A stretch of 21,730 nt of DNA from Planctomycetota bacterium (GTDB lineage Bacteria; Planctomycetota; Planctomycetia; Pirellulales; Pirellulaceae). The position numbers were made by a program, and so were the translations under genes. Under the pieces are notes generated by a model that searched no databases, was not told the origin of the DNA, and saw only the letters and a program-made list of their open reading frames with translations. Below, piece after piece: positions 16,147 through 21,730 of the stretch; positions within the stretch are counted from its first letter, which is position 1, and the number at the start of each line of letters is the position of its first letter. The stretch covers positions 1-21,730 of the forward strand of contig JAJDEH010000406.1 in NCBI GenBank assembly GCA_029259935.1. The letters run 5' to 3'.

Positions 16147-17178
16147 TCAGCGGCGCAACTTGCTGGCATCGGTCGATTGGAGTACGCCGCGATGCGGCCG
16201 GCTTACGCGCTCGATCTGTTCCTTGGACTCAAAGGGAACGTACATTGCCCGCATTACCAGCCGATAGCATTCGTTCAATTGGTAATCTTGAAAGAAACAT
16301 TGAAAGTCCCAGGCCGGATTCCCACCTCCGCCGCCGGACGGAGATTGGGTCAGCCGCATTTGGTCTTGTGGGCGAAACATGCAAACCAATGCCATGCCGT
16401 GATTAACGCCAAAGTACCACGGCTCGGAATAGCGATGATCGGAACGATTGAAGACTAGCGTCAAAGGAAAGTCCCTAGCGTGGTCGAACGTGCGATTGTC
16501 GTCCGTCGCCAGGTGCGTCGACAGCACGCCATGCTTGGGTGTCACGCCGCGCACCCAGCCACCGCCGGACGGTTTGCCCGTCTTGTGCCCCTTGAAGTGA
16601 ATGTCCAACGATTCGGGTTGATGAATGTAGCTGGCCCAAAACAAACCAATGTAGTTGTTCTTGAAGGTCTTGCGACGAGGAATGCATTCCAGAGTCATCT
16701 CGATCGTGCCGTCTTCCAGCATCTGGTAGCGGAGGCAGCTTTCCAAGCCATAGTGGGGCGTAGGCCCTTGATAGAGTTCAACGGTGTGGGCGTCGACAAC
16801 GCGAAGTTCCATCGGCGCGTGCCTCGGCTCGAACAGGATCTTACGGTCTTGCACCGTGCCGTCGTGAATATGCTCGAAGTTTAATCCGGCGTAGTTCGGT
16901 ACAAACAGGTTCTCCTTGCGCCGGGCATGCGTGAGCGATGCAATCCCGCTGTACCCGGCACGATGGTTGGGCAGAACTTCGTCCTGCACTGCTTCATTGT
17001 TAACCACCACGGCTCGCACATCGCCCCGTTTTAGAATCTGATAGTTCTTGGTCGGGACGGTAAACTTGATCGAATTGTTCGTCAAACTCGTCAATCCAGG
17101 CTCCGCCGCCAGGCAGACCGTTGGTAGAACGACCGCGATTAGTTGGCAGGCAATTCGATTCAACAGTCGTGGTTTCAT
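16147..17178 (-). CDS. Secreted protein of unknown function, second gene of an exported pair
   Basis: The 343-residue product starts with a signal peptide (MKPRLLNRIACQLIAVVLP, cleaved near LAA). I recognise the sequence only as a conserved type found as hypothetical protein in planctomycetes and related groups. Characteristic stretches are YAGLNFEHIHDG, FWASYIHQPESLDIHFKG, YFGVNHGMALVCMFRP and RLTQSPSGGGGGNPAWDFQ. The many short beta-type runs and the aromatic content suggest a beta-sandwich, perhaps galactose-mutarotase-like, but no catalytic residue can be named. An in-frame ATG at 17196 lies 2 nt after the upstream stop; ATG 17178 is chosen because GAGAG lies 7 nt before it and the signal peptide begins there. 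It is the last gene of a two-gene operon. Confidence 0.82.
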   Translation of the reverse strand: MKPRLLNRIACQLIAVVLPTVCLAAEPGLTSLTNNSIKFTVPTKNYQILKRGDVRAVVVNNEAVQDEVLPNHRAGYSGIASLTHARRKENLFVPNYAGLNFEHIHDGTVQDRKILFEPRHAPMELRVVDAHTVELYQGPTPHYGLESCLRYQMLEDGTIEMTLECIPRRKTFKNNYIGLFWASYIHQPESLDIHFKGHKTGKPSGGGWVRGVTPKHGVLSTHLATDDNRTFDHARDFPLTLVFNRSDHRYSEPWYFGVNHGMALVCMFRPQDQMRLTQSPSGGGGGNPAWDFQCFFQDYQLNECYRLVMRAMYVPFESKEQIERVSRPHRGVLQSTDASKLRR

Positions 17179-17198
17179 GGGTGTTCTCTCAAACATTA

Positions 17199-18458
17199 CT
17201 AGGAACGCAAGAATTGCGATTCGCGCGGCGCTTGGTAGGTGACTTTGAGGTGTGGCGTTTCCACTCGCTTTTCTTCCGCCAACGACCGCACCCCGGCCTC
17301 GACCAAGCCCGAGGTCAGCAACGTTCGCTCGACGGGATACGGTGCCTTGCCGGTTAGGAACATCTGTTCGGCCTTCGACATCAGCGCCGCCGAGTAAACG
17401 ACATTGGGTGTCGGCGGCAGATAGAACAGCGTCGACAATTCCGACTGATCCTTGAGCCGCGCGGCAAACGTAAAGTCCTTAACCAGCCCATTCATAAGCA
17501 ACATCGTTGCCCGCGCGCCATCGCGGTATTGAAAGCGATAGACCACGGGATCTTCGACCCACTTTTTGATTTGTTCGTCCGTGGGGTAGCGGTGGCTGAA
17601 CGTTTCGCCCTGGGCCAACGTCTGGCTGCGGCACAAGCAAGCTCGGAACAGAGACGGATCCCAGCCCCCTTTTTTCCACGAGCCGGACTGCATCGCCCGC
17701 CAAACGGCTTCCCCGCGCAATGACTCGACCCACTGCACGCCGGTTTCGCCACCGCGTCGGCGTTCCGCCATGCACTGGATGGTCTCCAAGGCGTGGAAAT
17801 CGTAGCTGTCGACGCCGCCCATGGCGACACACATCAACTCGTCGACTTCCGCGCCGTGCGGTACTTCAATCGACGGCATACGCCAGGTCACGGGTAGCGA
17901 AGATCCGGCCAGCAACGGAAAGTCCAAGTCGCGAGCGGTTTGCACCATCTCCTTGGCCCACTCCCATTTCCACGACAGGTGTTTGTCGTTGAAGATGGGC
18001 ACCGAGCGGCCCTCCTTGCGATACACGTCGGCAACTTGCTTGAAAAATTCGTATCGCGGGTATAGCTTTTGTCCAATCTTGTTGCGCGGGTAATTGCCGT
18101 GTTCGCCAATTATCAGCACGGCATCCACGGCCAATCGATCGCCTCCGCAACGCAATGCCTCGGCAATGCTGGAAAAGATCGGAAAGCCAAACTGCCGCGC
18201 CCGGTCCCGGCTGAGGTCATTATCAGGCCGCTGATCGACATAGGCCGCGACCACATCCAGCGGCGGCTGATGCCATCGGCCCTCGACGGGATAGCCCGCC
18301 AAAAACCGCTCACCCATGTGCCAAGCATGCGAATGAAAACGCCATTCGGTGGTGATGATGGCCATCCGCTTGCGCTTGACGTTGCTGTCCGCCGCCGCCA
18401 GGGATGCCAGCGGCAAGCCGCAACCGGCCGCTCCCAAAAAAAATCTGCGGTTCATCAT
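17199..18458 (-). CDS. Tat-exported protein of unknown function, first gene of an exported pair
   Basis: The 419-residue product begins with a twin-arginine signal (NRRFFLGAAG, then a hydrophobic run ending near AAA), so it is probably folded before export. The core looks like an alpha/beta Rossmann-like protein: KRMAIITTEWRFHSHAWHMG, PLDVVAAYVDQRPDNDLSR, LAVDAVLIIGEHGNYPRN and FPLLAGSSLPVTWR. The Arg-Phe-His-Ser-His-Ala-Trp-His stretch near residue 40, EHGNYP near 118 and YDFHALE near 220 are rich in possible metal or substrate ligands. I know this as a recurring hypothetical family in planctomycetes, with some likeness to Gfo/Idh/MocA-type oxidoreductases, but no clear GxGxxG nucleotide loop is visible. 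It abuts the next gene, so the two probably act together. Confidence 0.82.
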   Translation of the reverse strand: MMNRRFFLGAAGCGLPLASLAAADSNVKRKRMAIITTEWRFHSHAWHMGERFLAGYPVEGRWHQPPLDVVAAYVDQRPDNDLSRDRARQFGFPIFSSIAEALRCGGDRLAVDAVLIIGEHGNYPRNKIGQKLYPRYEFFKQVADVYRKEGRSVPIFNDKHLSWKWEWAKEMVQTARDLDFPLLAGSSLPVTWRMPSIEVPHGAEVDELMCVAMGGVDSYDFHALETIQCMAERRRGGETGVQWVESLRGEAVWRAMQSGSWKKGGWDPSLFRACLCRSQTLAQGETFSHRYPTDEQIKKWVEDPVVYRFQYRDGARATMLLMNGLVKDFTFAARLKDQSELSTLFYLPPTPNVVYSAALMSKAEQMFLTGKAPYPVERTLLTSGLVEAGVRSLAEEKRVETPHLKVTYQAPRESQFLRS

Positions 18459-18609
18459 TCGTATTCGTCTCCACGGGCTGAGTAGGTGTCGGGGCGCGTT
18501 CCATTATGTTCGGGCGGGGGGTCGATTGCGAGCGAGTAAGATCACGCTGACGCGAAAGCGGCCACAAATAGAGAACGAATGTCGGGCTCGGTCGCGGTTT
18601 ATTGGCGGG

Positions 18610-19698
18610 TCATGGACCCTTTTTCCGCGTGGAGGTGTCGTCGGCACTCTGGCTTGCCGGCAATGTCAACAGATTCCTCAGCAGAACCGCGTTTTGCGAA
18701 GTACCTGCCCTCGAGTGGCTGATCCAATTCCACCACAACGACTGTCCCAGCATGATCACTTCACCTTTTCCGGCGCGGGCAACCGCAACCAGTCCCGCGC
18801 CGTCGGTGTGGACGGCGGACACCAGGATCTTGGCGTTCATCGCATCGCGAGTTGATATCGGCGAAGGGCGAAAGAAGTTCAGACGGCGAACATCCTTGGT
18901 CAAGGGATGGGGAACGATGCCTGGCGGAGTCACGCCGACAGAGATTTCTCGCCCGTCTTCGATGTCCAACATTTCCAATCCATACTTGGCGGTGATCTTG
19001 TTAGCTCGGGCGGGGGTTTCGCGGAAGAAGCGGTTCGCGGTCACCACCAATCGGCCGCCATCGAGCAAGTAATCTTTCAATCGGCCAATGTCTTTTTCCT
19101 TGGCCCAATAAACTCCCCCCTCCCCAAGCAGGATCGTGTCGTACGGCGACAAATCAAGTTCGCGCAGCACCGGCTTGTCCCTATCGACCAACAAGTAAGA
19201 AACATCCAAATCGGCGTCGCCTACGAGCTTTCGCCAAGGATCAAACAAACTTGCGTCGCTCGTGGACGTGCTGTCGAAGGGCGTTTCAACGACGAGCAGT
19301 CGCCGTTGCCCGCGGCGTTCCTTCACGACCGCCATTACCGGCACCGCAACCTGTCCGTCGGCAACTTCAATCGTCAGTTCTTCATCCACGTTAGCGGCTT
19401 GCGAGGTATCAATCGAAATGCCGATTTCACACCACGTCTTTCCGCCTTCCCCTCCCAGTCGTCCCGCCTTCTCTTCCAAGACCTCGGCCTTGACTGACTT
19501 TGGCCCGGTGACTTTCAGCCGCGCGCGATCGGCAAGAACACGAATGCTGCCCTCGACGGTCGATCCCACTCGAACCAGGCCAAAATCGACGCGGTCTGGC
19601 TGAATCGTTTTGGCATCGCGTTGCGCCCGCGATTTCACCGGGCCAACGGCCAGAAGTAGGATAGCGAACAGCATGACGGCTCGTGGGAAATCGGTCAT
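18610..19698 (-). CDS. Secreted protein with Ig-like and glutamine-amidotransferase-like domains
   Basis: The frame opens at 19896, but ATG 19698 is preferred: it starts a signal peptide (MTDFPRAVMLFAILLLAVGP, cleaved near SRA) and has GGAG 10 nt upstream. The resulting 362 residues hold an Ig-like module at about 30-130 of the DUF1573/ASH type (RVDFGLVRVGSTVEGSIRV, ELTIEVADGQVAVPVMAVV). Next is an alpha/beta class-I glutamine-amidotransferase-like domain (RRLLVVETPFDS, YDTILLGEGGVYW, LKDYLLDGGRLVVTANRFF, GKGEVIMLGQSLWWNWISHS). Such GATase-like domains in secreted bacterial proteins usually lack the catalytic Cys; none is obvious here. A role in envelope protein assembly or sugar binding is a guess. 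It is 151 bp upstream of the Tat-exported gene, on the same strand. Confidence 0.8.
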   Translation of the reverse strand: MTDFPRAVMLFAILLLAVGPVKSRAQRDAKTIQPDRVDFGLVRVGSTVEGSIRVLADRARLKVTGPKSVKAEVLEEKAGRLGGEGGKTWCEIGISIDTSQAANVDEELTIEVADGQVAVPVMAVVKERRGQRRLLVVETPFDSTSTSDASLFDPWRKLVGDADLDVSYLLVDRDKPVLRELDLSPYDTILLGEGGVYWAKEKDIGRLKDYLLDGGRLVVTANRFFRETPARANKITAKYGLEMLDIEDGREISVGVTPPGIVPHPLTKDVRRLNFFRPSPISTRDAMNAKILVSAVHTDGAGLVAVARAGKGEVIMLGQSLWWNWISHSRAGTSQNAVLLRNLLTLPASQSADDTSTRKKGP

Positions 19699-19920
19699 CG
19701 CAAGATGGCTCCAGACAGCAGTTGAGAATTTCGCTGGCCGCATTCTATCGCGAGCGGGAAACTTTGTGCCAGCATTTTGCTTAAATACTGCCCGGCTCCG
19801 AGTCCCGCCAGCTAGCGCCGCTGCCGTACCAATCTGATTGGAGTTGTTTGCTTTCCAACGATTCCATACAGTCTCGCACCTTTTCCACGTCGACAAGTCC
19901 AGTTACCGAGGAGCGAACAA
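19699..19920. other. Divergent intergenic region, 222 bp
   Basis: This region carries the promoters of the minus-strand GATase-like gene and the plus-strand lipoprotein. Its last bases include the lipoprotein ribosome site; I see no strong promoter box or dyad. Confidence 0.4.
19908..19913 (+). promoter_or_regulatory. Strong ribosome binding site supporting a GTG start
   Basis: GAGGAG stands 7 nt before GTG 19921 and is the best Shine-Dalgarno match in the window. It fixes the start of the small lipoprotein. Confidence 0.75.
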
Positions 19921-20421
19921 GTGATTCACCGACGACATTTGTATCTTGGCCTGATTACCGCCGGATCTATCATGCTGATCGCCAGCGGATGTGGTGAACT
20001 GACGCGACTGCGACTGGTCGGCACGTGGGAGGCGGATCTGGCGTCGGCCAACGTCGGAACGTTTGGCATCGATACCAGTAACAGCGAAAGTCCTTTTAGA
20101 AACGTCGTCAATACGTTCGTCAAGAATGCGGCTCAGAGTGTGGCGGACCAGGTGAACGCCAAGGAGCGGCTGCAATTAAACCGTGATGGAACGTTTACCG
20201 CCACCGCGACCGTCGGCGAAGGAGAAGTGGCCAGCGCCGAAGGCACCTGGCAGGTCGTCAAGAGCGAATCCGAGCAAATCGAAATTTCGTTGACCTATGC
20301 ATCGAACAACAAAACCTCCAACCTGACACTCCAACTTGTTGGCGACAATCAGTTCAAAGCTCCCTCGCTGTTCGGCGGCACGGCGAGCAACGAAGCGACC
20401 TTCAAGCGGGTCAAGCCCTAG
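19921..20421 (+). CDS. Small lipoprotein, lipocalin-like, unknown function
   Basis: The 166-residue product has a short basic N-terminus, a hydrophobic run and a lipobox (I20-A-S-G-C24), so it should be lipid-anchored at Cys24. The mature part shows LRLVGTWEADL near the start, RLQLNRDGTFTATATV in the middle and AEGTWQVVKSESEQIEISLT after it. GTW...Dgt f...GtW repeats are typical of small lipocalin-like or META-like beta-barrel lipoproteins. The start is GTG, set by GAGGAG. The gene is monocistronic, divergent from the GATase-like gene and convergent with the M48 peptidase. The ligand is unknown. Confidence 0.85.
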   Translation: MIHRRHLYLGLITAGSIMLIASGCGELTRLRLVGTWEADLASANVGTFGIDTSNSESPFRNVVNTFVKNAAQSVADQVNAKERLQLNRDGTFTATATVGEGEVASAEGTWQVVKSESEQIEISLTYASNNKTSNLTLQLVGDNQFKAPSLFGGTASNEATFKRVKP

Positions 20422-20569
20422 CGAGGCAGTGCCTCAGACCAATACGAGCTATCGCTCGGACTCAGTGACCCGCTTCCCGCTTCCCGTTGGTCGCTGAAAC
20501 TTGGCTCAATCGCGCAACGTTTCGTAAACCAAGTCACCTAGAGTGCAGTTCGCAGCGCTGTCCGGCCGC
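20422..20569. other. Convergent intergenic region
   Basis: Two small hairpins occur, GAGGC-AGT-GCCTC (20423-20435) and CGAGC-TATC-GCTCG just after it. Neither has a T run, so neither is a convincing terminator. Nothing else is seen. Confidence 0.35.
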
Positions 20570-21466
20570 TCACCTCGTTGCTTCGGTCCCCGGCTGGCGG
20601 GCGATGGCCGGAGCGGTATTGGGAATCGAAGTGGGAGAAATCTGAAGCGGTTGGCCGGCACCATATTTCACGGCGGCCAGCTCATAGGTTTTCGTGGCTT
20701 CTGGCAGCAATGCGCGAAGGTCCATCTCGCGGCGTGCGTCGGAGGGGTGCGTGGAAAGAAACTCGGGCGTTGCTTCGCCCTGTTTGCTAGCCGAGAACCG
20801 TTCCCAGAACAGCGGAGCGGCCAAGGGGTCGTAGCCGGCCTTGGACATCAGCATGACGCCGATCTGATCGGCTTCGGATTCGTGCTTGCGGCTGAACGGC
20901 AAGATGACCCCGTACTTCGAGGCAACGCCGTAGGCTCCCAGCATGAGTTCGCGCTTCTGGTCGGTTTGTCCCTGAGTCATGTACTTCAACGCGTTGCCGG
21001 CCGCGTTGGACACCATCTTTTGACTCATCCGCTCGCCGCCGTGTCGCGCCAGAGCGTGGGCGATTTCGTGCGACATGACGACCGCCAGTCCGGCTTCGTT
21101 CTGGCAAATGGGCAGGATGCCCTCGTACACCGCGACCTTGCCGCCAGGCAGGCAGAATGCATTTTGCTGTTCGGAAGCGATGACCCGGAATTCCCATTGG
21201 TAGTCGGGCCGGCCCGCCGCTTGCGCGATCCGGTTTCCAACGCGGTTCACCATTTCAACGTAATGCGGATTCGTGGACGGCGGCTCTTCCGCGATGATCT
21301 GATTGTAGGACTGGGCACCCAAGGAGGTTTCGTAATCTTCTCCCATTAGCAGCAACTGTTTGCGCTGCGTGACCGGTGCCGTCTTGCACCCTTCGCCAAT
21401 TGGGAGCAACGCTAGCAACAAACCGAAGAGGAGCCAAAGAGGAAAGGGGCGCCGAAGTCTATTCAT
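20570..21466 (-). CDS. M48-family zinc metallopeptidase, probable lipoprotein
   Basis: This 298-residue protein contains the M48 catalytic motif HEIAH at 133-137 and the downstream HESEAD (195-200), where Glu196 is the expected third zinc ligand. A later STHPSDARRE (238-247) is also typical of the YcaL/LoiP branch. These residues indicate an active peptidase. The N-terminus is a short basic segment, a hydrophobic run and Cys27 preceded by Gly-Glu-Gly, a weak lipobox, so envelope anchoring is likely but not certain. Relatives in this family degrade misfolded outer-membrane proteins. The gene is transcribed away from the group II intron end that lies 126 bp upstream of its start, on the same strand. 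Confidence 0.93.
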   Translation of the reverse strand: MNRLRRPFPLWLLFGLLLALLPIGEGCKTAPVTQRKQLLLMGEDYETSLGAQSYNQIIAEEPPSTNPHYVEMVNRVGNRIAQAAGRPDYQWEFRVIASEQQNAFCLPGGKVAVYEGILPICQNEAGLAVVMSHEIAHALARHGGERMSQKMVSNAAGNALKYMTQGQTDQKRELMLGAYGVASKYGVILPFSRKHESEADQIGVMLMSKAGYDPLAAPLFWERFSASKQGEATPEFLSTHPSDARREMDLRALLPEATKTYELAAVKYGAGQPLQISPTSIPNTAPAIARQPGTEATR

Positions 21467-21591
21467 TGGTTTGCCGCGGCCAGGAGAGAACGGTTCAGGA
21501 TATTCCTTTGTGATAGGCAGCGGATGATATGGATTGACGGCGATTCCGGGTAGGTCACTTTCGCCGAATGTAACCTCGCGAACCTCGGCCG

Positions 21592-21631
21592 ATAGGGGTA
21601 GGGAAGTCCGGTTGAGCCGGACTCCCCTCCC
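21592..21631 (-). ncRNA. Group II intron domain VI with bulged branch-point A
   Basis: Downstream of domain V the minus strand reads GGGAGGGGAGTCCGG, a CTCAA loop and CCGGACTTCCCTACCCC. The two sides pair along their length apart from one unpaired A, at 21599, which sits 7 nt before the presumed 3' end. That is where the lariat branch-point adenosine is found in group II introns. Confidence 0.78.
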
Positions 21632-21634
21632 TCC

Positions 21635-21667
21635 GAACCGTGCATGCGGTTCTCCCGCACACGGCTC
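21635..21667 (-). ncRNA. Group II intron domain V
   Basis: On the minus strand the 33-nt hairpin starts GAGCCGTGTGCGG, has a GAGA tetraloop, and ends ACGGTTC. The AGC near the 5' side is the catalytic triad position, the GNRA loop is typical, and a 2-nt mismatch gives the usual internal bulge. This is the most conserved part of group II introns. Confidence 0.87.
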
Positions 21668-21730
21668 TCCAGTTAGTGGTTGCCCGGTGATAGGGATTGA
21701 ACGTAACGGGTGTGGGCGTTTCGCAGACTT

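Larger units (their letters stand above)
21592..21730 (-). mobile_element. 3' end of a group II intron, entering from the right edge
   Basis: Read on the minus strand, the region ends with domain V followed by domain VI. The intron 3' boundary is probably at 21592, in ...ACCCCTAT. The intron 5' end and any reverse transcriptase gene lie beyond base 21730; one frame here stops at TAA just before domain V and could be the end of that ORF, but the match is too short to claim it. The intron is oriented like the M48 gene. Confidence 0.85.

Noticed and set aside
21463..21660. A 65-residue minus-strand open frame at the right end
   Set aside because: Its first part is the translation of intron domains V and VI, which are RNA structure, and the rest is intergenic DNA.

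Overview
The window looks like chromosomal DNA of a planctomycete, probably a Pirellulales-type member of Planctomycetota. This is inferred from gene content, not from a marker gene. The clues are a transmembrane protein fusing a planctomycete-type N-terminal domain (FDPYLKWLAIPP...) to a formylglycine-generating-enzyme fold, several secreted or Tat-exported proteins of families I associate with planctomycetes, a PQQ-like propeller protein, and weak or absent Shine-Dalgarno sequences in front of several genes.

Layout. 1-1322 (-): a J-like/TM/FGE-sulfatase protein whose C-terminus lies beyond the left edge. 1587-2894 (+): a secreted PQQ-like beta-propeller. 2936-8466 (-): an efflux operon in the order tetR, hlyD, RND permease, with a 6-nt gap then a 4-nt overlap. 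8467-8762: a two-way control region with a dyad on the tetR side and a separate SOS-box-like palindrome on the imuA side. 8763-14156 (+): the mutagenesis cassette imuA-imuB-dnaE2, tightly packed. 14154-14307: a MITE-like inverted-repeat element whose first bases supply the dnaE2 stop codon. 14402-19698 (-): an outer-membrane barrel protein with a strong terminator, two adjacent exported proteins of unknown function, and a secreted protein with an Ig-like and a glutamine-amidotransferase-like domain. 19921-20421 (+): a small lipoprotein. 20570-21466 (-): an M48 metallopeptidase. 21592-21730 (-): the 3' end of a group II intron (domains V and VI) entering from the right edge.

How the genes work together. 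ImuA, ImuB and DnaE2 are the damage-inducible translesion synthesis machine; ImuB has lost the polymerase catalytic residues but keeps a clamp-binding-like motif, and DnaE2 keeps its three catalytic aspartates. The HlyD adaptor and RND pump form an inner-membrane efflux unit under a CecR-like TetR regulator, with no outer-membrane channel gene nearby. The genes from 14.4 to 19.7 kb are mostly envelope or periplasmic proteins without an assignable pathway. The best leads are the control region between tetR and imuA, the repeat element at the end of dnaE2, the perfectly spaced palindrome at 15986-16006, the unknown exported gene pair, and the group II intron end upstream of the M48 gene.
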